DNA from: Thermus antranikianii DSM 12462
GTDB taxonomy: Bacteria > Deinococcota > Deinococci > Deinococcales > Thermaceae
NCBI RefSeq assembly: GCF_000423905.1
Contig: NZ_AUIW01000003.1
Coordinates: 124,001-188,000 of the forward strand
Direction of reading: 5' to 3'
Length of the DNA stretch: 64,000 nucleotides
In this document: positions 1 through 8,530 of the stretch, piece after piece
How positions within the stretch are numbered: the stretch's first letter is position 1
Layout of the letters: every line of letters begins with the position of its first letter
Translations under genes and position numbers: made by a program
Notes under the pieces: model-generated
What the model was told of the DNA's origin: nothing
Database searches by the model: none
What the model saw: only the letters and a program-made list of their open reading frames with translations

Positions 1-160
1 TATCCCCTTCCCGGTAGAGGGCCTGGACCTCGAGGGTCCGCACCACCTTAAAGCATCGCGCCAGCACTTCCTCCGGCGAGGGACCAAAGCCCTTGGGGCC
101 CTCCTCTCCCAGGGCCCAGCCCCCGAGGGCCAGGAGGAGGAAGATCCCAAGCCACCGCAT
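1..160 (-). CDS. Secreted protein, N-terminal part only (runs off left edge)
   Basis: The minus strand opens with ATG at 160 and stays open to the window edge, giving 53 residues. It begins MRWLGIFLLLALGGWALGEE, which reads as a signal peptide with a likely cleavage after the Ala/Leu-Gly stretch. The mature part starts with a Gly/Pro-rich segment and then PEEVLARCFKVVRTLEVQAL, a short amphipathic helix followed by the start of a possible beta strand. This layout recalls outer-membrane lipoprotein-sorting (LolA-like) proteins, but too little is visible to assign a family. A purine-rich GGGCAGG stands just upstream of the start. Function unknown. Confidence 0.55.
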   Translation of the reverse strand, partial: MRWLGIFLLLALGGWALGEEGPKGFGPSPEEVLARCFKVVRTLEVQALYREGD

Positions 161-234
161 CCTGCCCAGTCTGACAGATCCGGCCTTGGACCCTCTCTTG
201 CCCATATCCGCCCCGGGATGGGGCTTACCAGGAT

Positions 235-261
235 CCCCACCCTGGCTTGGCCAGGGTGGGG
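235..261 (-). terminator. Strong 12-bp hairpin after the secreted alanine-rich protein gene
   Basis: The arms CCCCACCCTGGC and GCCAGGGTGGGG pair perfectly over 12 bp with a TTG loop. The hairpin lies six bases beyond the stop codon of the minus-strand gene ending at 267. There is no T-tract after it on the minus strand, so it may act as an RNA 3' end or a factor-assisted terminator. Similar CCCTGGC/GCCAGGG hairpins recur near 11.9 kb. Confidence 0.6.
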
Positions 262-266
262 TGGGG

Positions 267-839
267 TTAGAAGCCCCGCTCGGCCGAGATCAGGGCCAAG
301 GCCGCCCGGGCCAACAGGAAGGCCCGGCCAGGCTCCTTGGAAAGCCTATTCTTGGCCTCGGCCACCAGATCCTTCACCAGGCTATCCTGGGCCCGGTAGT
401 AGGCGAGCTCCTTCTCCGCCCGGTCCACTGCCCCCGGGGCCCTCTGGGCAAAGCGGGCACTCGAGCCCGGTCGCCCCTTACCCCACGGGGCAAAGGCATG
501 GGCCCTGGGTCCAAAGGGATGGTGCATCCCCATATGGGGGGCTGGCCTCGGCCCCCGGGCCTGTACCTGGGGTTCCCCTGAGGCCGCCCGGAAAAGAAAA
601 AGGGCGGCCTGGGCCTCCCGCGCCGCCTTGAAGTACGCCTTGGCCTCGTAGCTCTTCTCCGCCCGGGCCTTCACCTCCTTGGCCCAGGCGAGAAGCTTTT
701 CCTCCCCCGTGGCCCCTTGGGCCACCGCCTGGAGCCTGGCCAAGGCCGCCGAGGCTACCGCCGCCTGCCGGTAATCCGTGCCTTGGGCCAAGGAAAGGCC
801 CGCCATCAGGAGAACCAAACCCATGAGCACCTGTTTCAT
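267..839 (-). CDS. Secreted alanine-rich helical protein, unknown function
   Basis: This 190-residue product starts MKQVLMGLVLLMAGLSLAQG, a clear signal peptide ending in a LAQ-G cleavage site, so it is probably periplasmic. The mature chain is Ala/Lys/Glu-rich with two helical halves (about residues 25-90 and 135-188) separated by a His/Pro/Gly-rich linker that contains MGMHHPFGPRAHAF. I recognise no family. It is the last gene of the minus-strand signalling operon, 24 bases after the histidine kinase and with a GGAGGTGA ribosome site. A periplasmic partner or ligand-sensing accessory of that kinase is possible but is only an inference from position. Confidence 0.7.
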   Translation of the reverse strand: MKQVLMGLVLLMAGLSLAQGTDYRQAAVASAALARLQAVAQGATGEEKLLAWAKEVKARAEKSYEAKAYFKAAREAQAALFLFRAASGEPQVQARGPRPAPHMGMHHPFGPRAHAFAPWGKGRPGSSARFAQRAPGAVDRAEKELAYYRAQDSLVKDLVAEAKNRLSKEPGRAFLLARAALALISAERGF

Positions 840-863
840 TCCCTCTCACCTCCGCACTGGAGG

Positions 864-2168
864 CTATCCCCTCTGGCTAAAGGGCGCATCGGGCGAAACC
901 TTAAGGGAAGCCAAAGGCAGGTAAAGCCCCACCGCCGCCCCGTCCTGGTTCTCCACCCTTGCCCTTCCCCCATGGGCCCGGGCCACCGCCGCCACCAAGG
1001 CGAGGCCCAGGCCCGTGCCCCTTCCCCCATGGGCAAAGGGCTCCAGGGCCCGGGGCAAGAGCTCCTCGGGGAAGCCAGGTCCGGAGTCCACAAGCCAAAG
1101 CCAAACCCCCTCCTTGTCCCGCTGGATCCTGGCCTTAAGGGGTAGCTTCCCGTGGCGGCGGGCGTTGTCCAACACGTTTTCCACCGCCAGGGCGAGAAGC
1201 TCAGGGTCCGCCAGAACCTGGCCTTCCCCTTCCACCTCCAGGCCCCATCCCCCCAAGAAAGCCCGCAGGTCCAGGGGGATGAGCCTGGGGGAGGTGGCCT
1301 CGAGGCGGGATAGCCTGAGGAGCCCGGAGAGCAAAGCCTCCATCCTCTCCGCCTCCCGTAAGGCCCCGGCGAGGGCCCTGGGTTCGGGCTTGCGCAGGAG
1401 CACCTCCAAGTACCCCTTCAAGGCAGCCAGGGGATTGCGAAGCTCGTGGGAGGCATGGCGGGCAAAACGGCGGGCCGACTCCTCCTTCTCGGAAAGCTCC
1501 CTAAGAAGCCCCTCCACCTGGGCCAGGCGGCTGTTCAAGGCCTCCACCAAGGGCCTTAGCTCCGCCAAACCAGGGTTGGGAAGGGGGCTTAGGTCCTCAG
1601 GCCGCCGGGCCTCCAAGAGCTTGGCCAGCTGCCCCAGGGGACGAAGAGCCCAAGCGAGCCCCAGGGCGGAGAGCAGAAAGATGGCCAAAAGCACCCCTCC
1701 ACCCCAGGTGGCGTAGAGGAGGAGAAGCCTCCGCCCCAGGCCGGCGACCCCCTCCAAGGGGACCGCCAGGCCGAACCCTCCCTCCCCCCGGGGCAGGGCC
1801 ACGTAGAGCACCCCCCGCCACACTCCCTGGTAGGCTCGTCCCTGAGCAAGGGCCTCGAGGAGACCGGGGGGAAGGTTGGGGGAGGGCACCTCGGTGAAGG
1901 CCACGCCCTCCTTCCCTATCACGAAGCCCGTGCCGCCCCCATAGACCTGGGCCAGGCGGAAAAGCTCGAGAAGAAGGGCCTCCTCTTCCCCAGGCCCCTC
2001 CTCCCCAAGGAGGTAAAGCCGGGTGTAAAGGGCCCGGCGCAGGTCCTCGCTGGCCGCTCCTTCCGCCTCCCTGGCAGAAAGGAAGGCCAGGGGCAGGGCC
2101 AGAAGCAAGAGGGCCAGGAAGAGAAGGGCAAAAAGCCTCCCCCTAAGGGAGGAAAAGGCGGTAGCCAT
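864..2168 (-). CDS. Sensor histidine kinase (HAMP/HisKA/HATPase type)
   Basis: The 434-residue protein has TM1 at about residues 10-30, a periplasmic sensor region of about 115 residues and TM2 at about 148-170. A short linker leads to the phospho-acceptor box ASHELRNPLAALKGYLEVLL with His241. The ATPase part shows the N box ENVLDNARRHGK, the G1 box DSGPGFPEELL and the G2 box GTGLGLALVAAVARAHGG, so it should be catalytically competent. Its start overlaps the 3' end of the response regulator gene by 26 bases, so the two are translated together and are surely cognate. The signal sensed is unknown. The compact periplasmic domain does not match a family I can name. Confidence 0.93.
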   Translation of the reverse strand: MATAFSSLRGRLFALLFLALLLLALPLAFLSAREAEGAASEDLRRALYTRLYLLGEEGPGEEEALLLELFRLAQVYGGGTGFVIGKEGVAFTEVPSPNLPPGLLEALAQGRAYQGVWRGVLYVALPRGEGGFGLAVPLEGVAGLGRRLLLLYATWGGGVLLAIFLLSALGLAWALRPLGQLAKLLEARRPEDLSPLPNPGLAELRPLVEALNSRLAQVEGLLRELSEKEESARRFARHASHELRNPLAALKGYLEVLLRKPEPRALAGALREAERMEALLSGLLRLSRLEATSPRLIPLDLRAFLGGWGLEVEGEGQVLADPELLALAVENVLDNARRHGKLPLKARIQRDKEGVWLWLVDSGPGFPEELLPRALEPFAHGGRGTGLGLALVAAVARAHGGRARVENQDGAAVGLYLPLASLKVSPDAPFSQRG

Positions 2169-2796
2169 AGCCGCGCACCGTCTGGATGGGGTTAGGCTCC
2201 CCCAGGACCTTCCTCAGGAGGGAGAGGTGCACCTCCAAGGTGGCGGGGTCCACCTCCTCCCCCCAGACCCTCAGCATCAAAGCCTCCTTGGAAAGCACCT
2301 CCTCCGGGGACTCCAGAAAAGCCTTCAGGAGGAGGAACGCCTTGGGGGGCAGGGAAAGCCTCCTCTCCCCCCGGAAGGCCTCCATGCGCCTGGGATAAAG
2401 CCTCAGGTCCTTGTAGGCCAAAACCTCCGGGGCCTCCTTCCCCCTATGGGCACGGCGCCAGAGGGCCTCGAGGCGGGCCAGGAGCTCGGAGAGGCTATAG
2501 GGCTTGACCAGGTAGTCGTCCGCCCCCTCCTTGAGGCCCTTCACCCGCCACTCCACCGCATCCAAGGCGGTGAGCATCAGCACGGGCACCTCCGAGCGAG
2601 CCCGGATATCCTTAAGCAGGGAAAAGCCATCCCTTTCAGGCAGGAGCACGTCCAAAATCACCACCTCCGCCCAGGGAAGGAGGCTTAGGGCCTCCTTTGG
2701 GCTCTCCGTGGCCTTGACCTCGTGCCCCTCGAGGGAAAGCCCCAGCTCCAAGGCCTCCCGAACCCCTGGGTCGTCCTCCACCAGAAGCACCCTCAT
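2143..2796 (-). CDS. OmpR/PhoB-family response regulator
   Basis: I place the start at ATG 2796 (MRVLLVEDD), because this gives an ATGA overlap with the stop of the upstream kinase gene. An earlier in-frame TTG would add five residues. The 217-residue product has the receiver domain with acidic residues in VEDD, the phospho-acceptor Asp49 in VILDVLLPE and the conserved Lys in LVKPYS. It is followed by a winged-helix DNA-binding domain ending TVRGYGYRLF, typical of OmpR/PhoB proteins. It lies between a Ser/Thr kinase gene and its cognate histidine kinase gene, with both junctions overlapping. Confidence 0.95.
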   Translation of the reverse strand: MRVLLVEDDPGVREALELGLSLEGHEVKATESPKEALSLLPWAEVVILDVLLPERDGFSLLKDIRARSEVPVLMLTALDAVEWRVKGLKEGADDYLVKPYSLSELLARLEALWRRAHRGKEAPEVLAYKDLRLYPRRMEAFRGERRLSLPPKAFLLLKAFLESPEEVLSKEALMLRVWGEEVDPATLEVHLSLLRKVLGEPNPIQTVRGYGYRLFLP

Positions 2797-4751
2797 GCCG
2801 GGTTCCGCCAAAGGGCAAGGCCCCGCACGGGGGCGTACACCTCCAAGGGCGGCAGGGCCTCCCCGGTCTTCAGGTCTATGCGATGGATGCGGCTCGCCCC
2901 GCGCCTGGCCGCATAGAGGATGCCCCCAAAGGGCAGGAGCTCCACCAGGCTCATGCGGTCCTCCCCCTCCAACAGGGGCAGGGTGTAGGAGGCGATAAGG
3001 GACCCGCCAAGATCCAGCACCCGCACCTTGGCCGCTTCCACATCGTAGAGGTAAAGCCTCTCCCCCTCCACCCCCACCCCACCGAGAAGCCTTAGCTCTT
3101 CGCTTCCCTTGGAGCGGCGGAAGGCGTAACGGGAGAGGTAGCGTCCATCCAAGGCCAGGCGCTGTACCTGGCGGTTGCCGTAGTCCAGGACGAAAAGGAA
3201 CTCCGGCGTGGCTACCAAGGCCTTGGGATCCTGGAAGGTGCCCCGGCCCGGCCCCTGGCCACCAAAGCGCCCCTGGTACTGTCCCTTCAAATCGAGCCGG
3301 CTCACCGTGGCGGTCTCCGAGTCCAAGACGAAAAGGCTACCGTTGGCCACCGCCAGGGCCGCAGGAAAGAGGAACTCCCCGGGCTTCATGCCGTAAGGCC
3401 CGGTGGAAAGGAGGAGCTCCCCTTCCGGGGAAAAGCGGTGAAGGAGCTTGGCCCCGTGCTCAAAAACCGAGACCCAGATGCCTCCCTCCCCATCGGCGGC
3501 CACGGAGAGGGGAGGGGCTGGGAAATGGCCCGGACCGGAGCCAATGCCGGAAAGGAGCCGGGCAGCGGTACCGGAAAGGTCCAGAAGCCGCACCGTGCCC
3601 TTCTTGGCCTCCACCCCCAAGAGCAGGTAGAAGGGGTGGGGCAGGCCCCGCTCCTCCTCCCACGAGCCAGAAAGGCCCCGGATCACCTCGTCCAAGGAGG
3701 GGCGCTTGGCCGGGTCCTTTTCCAGCATCTTCAAGACCAGGTCGGAAAGAACCTGGGGAATCTGGGGATTGAGCTGCTTAGGAGGGGTGGGCACCTGGAA
3801 GATTTGCTGGTGAATCACCGTCTCATACCCCCCGGTGAAGGGGGGCTGGCCGGTGAGGGCCTCGTAGAGAACGATACCCAGAGAGTAGATGTCCGAGCGG
3901 TGGTCCAGCTTCTGGCCCTTGGCCTGTTCCGGGCTCATGTAGACCGGGGTGCCGATGCGGGCCCCAGTGATGGTGAGGCGGGTGAGCACCTTACCGGCGG
4001 CGATACCAAAATCCATGAGCCGCACCCCCCTGGGGTCCACTCCATCCTCCCTGAGGGCCCCCTTGAGCACCATGATGTTCCCCGGCTTGATATCCCGGTG
4101 GACGATGCCTTGGGCGTGGATATGCTTAAGGGCATCGGCCACCCGTGCGAGGATGGCCGCCGCCTGCCTCAGGGAAAGGCGCCTTTCCTCTATGAGCTTG
4201 TCCAGACCCTCCCCCTCCAGGTACTCCATGGCGATGAAGTGCACCCCATCCACCTGGCCATGGTCGTAAACCTTGACGATGTTGGGATGGTCCATCTTGG
4301 CCAGGACTTCCGCTTCCCGGTGGAAGCGGCGCACGAAGCGAGGGTCGCCCAGAAAGCGCTCCTGGGGAACCTTGAGGGCCACCAGGCGGCCGGTTTTCTT
4401 GTCCTTAGCCTTGTACACGGTGGCCATGCCCCCCACGCCCACCTTCTCCAGGATCTCGTACTGCTTTTCCAGAGCCCGGGCCTCCTCCGTGGTCTTGGAG
4501 GTGGAGGAGACCCGTCCCTGGGTACGGGAGCGCCTTGGGATCCTCCGCCGGGGACCCAGGTAGACCCGGGGTGAGGCCAGCAACCCCAGGCCCATAAGCA
4601 GCCAGGGGAAAACCACCTCCGCCCGGGCCCCCGTGGCCCAGGCGGCTCCCGAAAGGAGGAGCAGGAGGAACCATAGGGCCCAAGGGGAAAGGCGGGAAGC
4701 CAGGGCTGCGGTGAGGAGAACCAGGAGGAAGGCCAGAAGCCCCTGCATCAC
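2793..4751 (-). CDS. Membrane Ser/Thr protein kinase with C-terminal NHL-type beta-propeller
   Basis: The 652-residue product begins with two or three hydrophobic segments (about residues 5-20, 23-40 and 46-64). A basic linker leads to a Hanks-type kinase domain at about 98-365: Gly-rich loop VGVGGMATV, Lys127 in VALKV, catalytic HRD at 218-220, DFG at 247-249 and the SPE of the activation segment at 273-275. All key residues are present. The remaining C-terminal part, about 270 residues, consists of repeats such as GPGHFPAPPLSVAADGEGG and GKGTFQDPKALVATPEFLFV-like blades, characteristic of NHL/six-bladed propellers. This differs from the PASTA kinases of Gram-positives, since anchoring is N-terminal and the sensor-like domain follows the kinase. 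The start overlaps the phosphatase stop (ATGA), and the end overlaps the response regulator start. Confidence 0.93.
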   Translation of the reverse strand: MMQGLLAFLLVLLTAALASRLSPWALWFLLLLLSGAAWATGARAEVVFPWLLMGLGLLASPRVYLGPRRRIPRRSRTQGRVSSTSKTTEEARALEKQYEILEKVGVGGMATVYKAKDKKTGRLVALKVPQERFLGDPRFVRRFHREAEVLAKMDHPNIVKVYDHGQVDGVHFIAMEYLEGEGLDKLIEERRLSLRQAAAILARVADALKHIHAQGIVHRDIKPGNIMVLKGALREDGVDPRGVRLMDFGIAAGKVLTRLTITGARIGTPVYMSPEQAKGQKLDHRSDIYSLGIVLYEALTGQPPFTGGYETVIHQQIFQVPTPPKQLNPQIPQVLSDLVLKMLEKDPAKRPSLDEVIRGLSGSWEEERGLPHPFYLLLGVEAKKGTVRLLDLSGTAARLLSGIGSGPGHFPAPPLSVAADGEGGIWVSVFEHGAKLLHRFSPEGELLLSTGPYGMKPGEFLFPAALAVANGSLFVLDSETATVSRLDLKGQYQGRFGGQGPGRGTFQDPKALVATPEFLFVLDYGNRQVQRLALDGRYLSRYAFRRSKGSEELRLLGGVGVEGERLYLYDVEAAKVRVLDLGGSLIASYTLPLLEGEDRMSLVELLPFGGILYAARRGASRIHRIDLKTGEALPPLEVYAPVRGLALWRNPA

Positions 4752-5503
4752 TCCACCCGTAAGGCCACGGCGGTGACGTTATCGTCCCCGCCCCGGCGCA
4801 AAGCCTCGGCCAGAAGGCCCTCGAGGCCCGCTTGCAGGTCCTTGCCCAAGACCCACTCCTCCTCGGGCACCAAGCCATAAAGCCCATCCGTGACCAAAAG
4901 CACCCCCTCCCCTGGGGCGAGGTGCACTTCCTTGAGGTCAAAGCGAGCTTCCGGCAGGCCCAAGGCCCGGGTGAGGACGTTGCGGTAGGGGTGATGCTCA
5001 GCCTCCGTGCGGGTCAGAACCCCTTCCCTCAAGCGCTCCGCCACCCAGGAGTGATCCTCGGTGAGCCGCTTAAGCCCCTTGGGGGTGAGGTGGTAGGCCC
5101 GGGAGTCCCCGATATGCCCCACCACCCCCTCCTTGAGCCAGTCCGCATAGAGGAAGGCGGTGAGGGTGGTGCCCATGCCCTTTTTCCCAAGCCTTTCCGC
5201 CTCCTTTTCCACCCGCCTGGCCGCCAGGGTGAAGGCCTTCTCCATCACCTTGGAGAGACCCACCGCTGGCCGGCCCCCCTTCAGGTGCTCCGCGTAGGCC
5301 CGCACCGCCTCGGAAAGGGCCTCTATGGCCACCTTGCTGGCCCACTCCCCTGCCTCCATACCTCCCATGCCGTCGGCTACCGCCAGGAGGAGGAGGTTGC
5401 CCTGGGGAACCTCGAGGCGCATCACCCGGTGGAAGTCCTCGTTGTTCTGGCGGCGGCCCACGTGGGAGACCGCAGCCACGCTGTACCGGGGAGCAAGGCG
5501 CAT
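4748..5503 (-). CDS. PP2C-family Ser/Thr protein phosphatase
   Basis: The metal-dependent phosphatase should reverse phosphorylation by the adjacent kinase. Motifs seen in order are RRQNNEDF, VADGMGGMEAGEWAS, GTTLTAF, HIGDSRAYHL, LVTDGLYGLV and GGDDNVTAVAL, so the Asp residues binding the two metals are present. I choose ATG 5503 (MRLAPRYS, 251 residues) over the ATG at 5512, because a perfect TATAAT on the minus strand (5511-5516) ends seven bases before 5503 and would overlap the upstream ATG. That arrangement implies a leaderless message. It is the first gene of the operon that continues into the kinase, regulator and histidine kinase genes. Confidence 0.95.
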   Translation of the reverse strand: MRLAPRYSVAAVSHVGRRQNNEDFHRVMRLEVPQGNLLLLAVADGMGGMEAGEWASKVAIEALSEAVRAYAEHLKGGRPAVGLSKVMEKAFTLAARRVEKEAERLGKKGMGTTLTAFLYADWLKEGVVGHIGDSRAYHLTPKGLKRLTEDHSWVAERLREGVLTRTEAEHHPYRNVLTRALGLPEARFDLKEVHLAPGEGVLLVTDGLYGLVPEEEWVLGKDLQAGLEGLLAEALRRGGDDNVTAVALRVE

Positions 5504-5510
5504 CGGACCC

Positions 5511-5520
5511 ATTATAGGAT
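5511..5520. promoter_or_regulatory. Divergent -10 region between phosphatase and unknown gene
   Basis: Read on the minus strand, 5516-5511 is a perfect TATAAT placed seven bases before the phosphatase ATG at 5503. On the plus strand, TAGGAT at 5515-5520 ends six bases before the GTG at 5527. The two boxes overlap, so the two messages would start back to back and both leaderless. No good -35 element is visible for either direction. Confidence 0.65.
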
Positions 5521-5526
5521 GAATGG

Positions 5527-7278
5527 GTGGAGCACCTGGCCGACCTGGTGGACCTCTACGAGTATCGGGTGGAGGACCTGGCCGCAGGCCGCACCCCTAA
5601 AGGGGGGAAGAGGGCCCTTTTGCAACTGAGGGCCTTCCTCATCCAAACCCGCCTGCCAGGGCCCTTGGCCAAACGCTTCCGCCAGGCTGATGCTCGCTTC
5701 AAGGCCCTGCGGCAAAGCCTCAACCCTTCCCAGCCCGTGGAGCCCCCTTCCCTGGACCTCCCCACCCCGGCCCTGGAAAACCTGGAGGAACCCAGCCCTA
5801 CCCCGGAGCTCTCCCCCTTACGGGCCATCGCCTTAAAGGTGTGGCGCCTCCTGGCAGAACGGGAGGCCAAGGCCCGGGCCAAAGACCTTCTGGCGGGAAG
5901 GCGGGAGGAACTCAGGCTCATCCACGCCTTCTTGCAGAACTACCTGGAGTACCGGGAAAAGGAAACCTTCAAGCGGGACTTCAACCTCTCCCGCTTCCAT
6001 CCCACCCACCCCATCCCCTCCCTCTCCGACAGCCTCATAGACCTCGAGGACCCCAAGGTGGCCGAGGTCCTGGTGATGGAGTTTTTGGAAACCGCCCTGC
6101 ACCTGCCCAAGGACCTCCCCCTGCCCCCTGAGGAAACCCGCACCTATATCCGCCGTTTCCTGAACCGCATCCTGGAGTGGGATGACGCCTACGGCCTTCC
6201 CCCTAAGCAGGACCTCATGCCCTTGAAAAAAGCCCTGGAGGAAGCCAAGCGTCTGGGGGCAAGCGCTCTGGAAATCGCCCGGTTGGAAGAACGCCTTAGG
6301 AAAGAGGCCCAAGAGGAAAGGCGGCGGGAACTCCTCTTGGAAGAGGAACGGCGCCGCTTCCGCGTGGCCCTGGAAAAGGTCATCGCCCTCCTGAACCTGC
6401 TTCCCATCCCGCAAGGGGAAACTCCCTGGCCCCGGGTTCCCGAGCCCGGCCAGGGGGAGGAAAGCCTCCTTACCGTGCCCCTGAGGCCAGGCCGGATTCC
6501 CTTGGGACCCCTCACCCTCACCCTAAGCCAGGTGGAAGGAACCTGGCACCTGGGATTGGGCGGGGAGGATTATGTGCTGGAGGACACCCTGGTGATCCCC
6601 TGGGAGGACCTCGAGGTCCTGGCGGTGCGGGAGGGGGATCTCCTCCACCTGAGGCTCGAGGCGCGAAGCGGGCTCAGGCTCTACGAGCTCCTGGCCGAGG
6701 GGCGGATGCTGGCCCTTCTCCTAAGCCCCAACCAGGACTACGTCTACCTGCGCCTCCTTAGGGCCCTTTCTGCCCGATTGAAGGGTGAGTTCAACCCCCA
6801 GGCCTTTGGCCCCGAGCTGGCGGAGAAGTACCGCCAGGCCCCGTGGGAGGCCCTGCAGGACTTCGCCCGCAAGGTTTTGGAGCTCGCCCTAAAGCGCCTG
6901 GGTGGGGCGGACCCCACCCCCCTCCTCAAGGAGGTGGGCCAGGCCTTGGGGCAGGAGCGGGAAGCCCTGGTTTTGGCGGAGGCCTTAAGGGAGTACCTGG
7001 GCCGCCGCCCCCCCACCCGGGAAACCTTGGGAGGGGAGGTCCACCTTCTTTCCATCGGGGCCGAACCCCTGGCCCTCAGGGTGGGGCAAACCGTTCTTTC
7101 CCTACGTCCCAGGAACGCTTCTTCCGGAGACCCCCAGGAGGAAGTCCTTTACGTGGGCCAGGCGGGAGAGGTACCCCAAAGGCTCAAGGACCTCCTGGTC
7201 TACCGCCTCCCTGAAGGAACCGTGATCCTGGCCCGGGAGGGAAGGCGGCTTGCTTACCTGGTGATGGAAAACCCTTGA
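5527..7278 (+). CDS. Large uncharacterised cytoplasmic protein (583 aa)
   Basis: I recognise no family. The protein starts at GTG 5527 (MEHLADLVDLYEY) with no signal peptide or membrane segment. Residues 1-65 are helical and basic, 65-95 form a Pro/Glu/Ser-rich linker, 96-230 are helical, and 233-290 form a strongly charged region (RLEERLRKEAQEERRRELLL) likely to be a coiled coil. From about 300 the chain becomes beta-rich (for example GPLTLTLSQVEGTWHLGLGG) and ends with a compact mixed domain. It is transcribed divergently from the PP2C/Ser-Thr kinase operon, with only about 23 bases between the start codons. It could be a substrate or effector of that system, but this is inferred from position alone. 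Confidence 0.8.
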   Translation: MEHLADLVDLYEYRVEDLAAGRTPKGGKRALLQLRAFLIQTRLPGPLAKRFRQADARFKALRQSLNPSQPVEPPSLDLPTPALENLEEPSPTPELSPLRAIALKVWRLLAEREAKARAKDLLAGRREELRLIHAFLQNYLEYREKETFKRDFNLSRFHPTHPIPSLSDSLIDLEDPKVAEVLVMEFLETALHLPKDLPLPPEETRTYIRRFLNRILEWDDAYGLPPKQDLMPLKKALEEAKRLGASALEIARLEERLRKEAQEERRRELLLEEERRRFRVALEKVIALLNLLPIPQGETPWPRVPEPGQGEESLLTVPLRPGRIPLGPLTLTLSQVEGTWHLGLGGEDYVLEDTLVIPWEDLEVLAVREGDLLHLRLEARSGLRLYELLAEGRMLALLLSPNQDYVYLRLLRALSARLKGEFNPQAFGPELAEKYRQAPWEALQDFARKVLELALKRLGGADPTPLLKEVGQALGQEREALVLAEALREYLGRRPPTRETLGGEVHLLSIGAEPLALRVGQTVLSLRPRNASSGDPQEEVLYVGQAGEVPQRLKDLLVYRLPEGTVILAREGRRLAYLVMENP

Positions 7279-7301
7279 CTTAAAGCCATTCCTGGTATAC
7301 T
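7275..7301 (+). promoter_or_regulatory. Promoter for the MFS transporter
   Basis: TTGACT at 7275-7280 and TATACT at 7296-7301 are separated by 15 bases, a little short but with good hexamers. The -35 box overlaps the last codons of the preceding gene. A purine-rich AAGGGGG follows at about 7309-7315, so this message has a leader and a ribosome site before ATG 7324. Confidence 0.6.
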
Positions 7302-7323
7302 CCCGGGCAAGGGGGTAGTATGT

Positions 7324-8529
7324 ATGAAAGTTTTGCGGCACAAAGCCTTTGCCCGGTTGATCCTCTCCTACCTGGTTTCCCAGGCGGGGAGCAAGGTGCA
7401 CCGGGTAGCCCTCCTGGTGCTGGTCTATCTACTCACGGAAAACGCCCTTTGGGTTTCCTTGGTCCTGGGAGTCCAGCTTGTAGGCACTGTAGTTTTCTCC
7501 CCCCTCCTTTCCGCCTGGGCTGACACCCAGGACCGCAAGCGGCTCCTGGTGTGGTCCGACCTCCTTCGGGCTCCCCTGGTGGCCCTTATCCCCCTCCTTG
7601 GGGCCAAGAGCCTTCCCATCTTGCTTCTTCTGGTCTTCCTGATCGAACTCCTGCGGGACCTCCACGACCCCATCCAAAACGCCGTGGTCCCGGACCTGGT
7701 CCCCAAGGAAGAGGTGGACGAGGCCAACAGCCTGGTGCTTCTTGCCGACCGTCTTTCCGAGGTGCTTTTCGTGGGGGCGGCCGGGGTGCTGGTGGCGGCG
7801 GTGGGGCCTGCCTTTGCCTTCTATTTGGATGCCGCCACCTACCTGGCCTCAGGGCTTATCCTCCTGGGCCTTCCCTCCCTTAGGCCCCAGAGGCTTCCCA
7901 AGGCGGCCTTCTTCGCCCGGGTGAAGGAGGGAATCGGCCACCTCGCAGGCCATCCCGCCCTCCGCCGAGCGGTGGGCACCCTGTTCGTGGCCGCCGCCTT
8001 CGGCTCCGTGGAAACTGCCCTGGGGGTGGTGCTGGCCATCAAGTGGCTCAAGGTGGGCTCGGCGGGATTTGGCTTTATGGAAGCGGCCATGGCCTTAGGG
8101 GCCATTCTGGGAGGGCTTGCCATCCCCTATCTCCTAAGGCGCCTTCCCAGGGAGAGGCTCTTCCTGTTGGCGCTTTTTCTCTTCGGCCTCTTTGAAGCCT
8201 CCATCGGGGCCTTCCCCCTCTTCGCCTGGGTGCTCCTGGCCTTTTTCATAAGCGGCTTCCTCAACATGGCCTTCATCGTTCCCGCCCGCTCCATCCTGCA
8301 GCTCAACACCCCCCAGGAGATGCGGGGAAGGATCTTCGCCGCCTTCGGCGCGGTGATGAACGCCGCCGTCCTCCTGGGCACCCTGTGGGGCGGAGCCTTG
8401 GAGGGATGGATGGGGGCCCCCCGCGTCTTCCTGCTGGCGGGCACCATCGTGAGCCTGGCGGCAGGCTATACCCTCCTCACCGGGGGTATCCCCGCACCCC
8501 GGGAAGCCCGCCAGACCCAGGAAGCTTGA
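7324..8529 (+). CDS. Major facilitator superfamily transporter (probable efflux)
   Basis: The 401-residue protein is hydrophobic throughout, with about ten to twelve membrane segments. Between TM2 and TM3 it has ADTQDRKRLLVWSDLLRA, the loop motif of MFS exporters related to EntS and multidrug permeases. The central loop contains the polar stretch ARVKEGIGHLAGHPALRR typical of this group. The start at ATG 7324 is preceded by AAGGGGG; an ATG four bases earlier is out of frame. The substrate cannot be told from the sequence. Its 3' end lies one base from the end of convergent hemB, with no terminator between. Confidence 0.9.
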   Translation: MKVLRHKAFARLILSYLVSQAGSKVHRVALLVLVYLLTENALWVSLVLGVQLVGTVVFSPLLSAWADTQDRKRLLVWSDLLRAPLVALIPLLGAKSLPILLLLVFLIELLRDLHDPIQNAVVPDLVPKEEVDEANSLVLLADRLSEVLFVGAAGVLVAAVGPAFAFYLDAATYLASGLILLGLPSLRPQRLPKAAFFARVKEGIGHLAGHPALRRAVGTLFVAAAFGSVETALGVVLAIKWLKVGSAGFGFMEAAMALGAILGGLAIPYLLRRLPRERLFLLALFLFGLFEASIGAFPLFAWVLLAFFISGFLNMAFIVPARSILQLNTPQEMRGRIFAAFGAVMNAAVLLGTLWGGALEGWMGAPRVFLLAGTIVSLAAGYTLLTGGIPAPREARQTQEA

Positions 8530-8530
8530 C

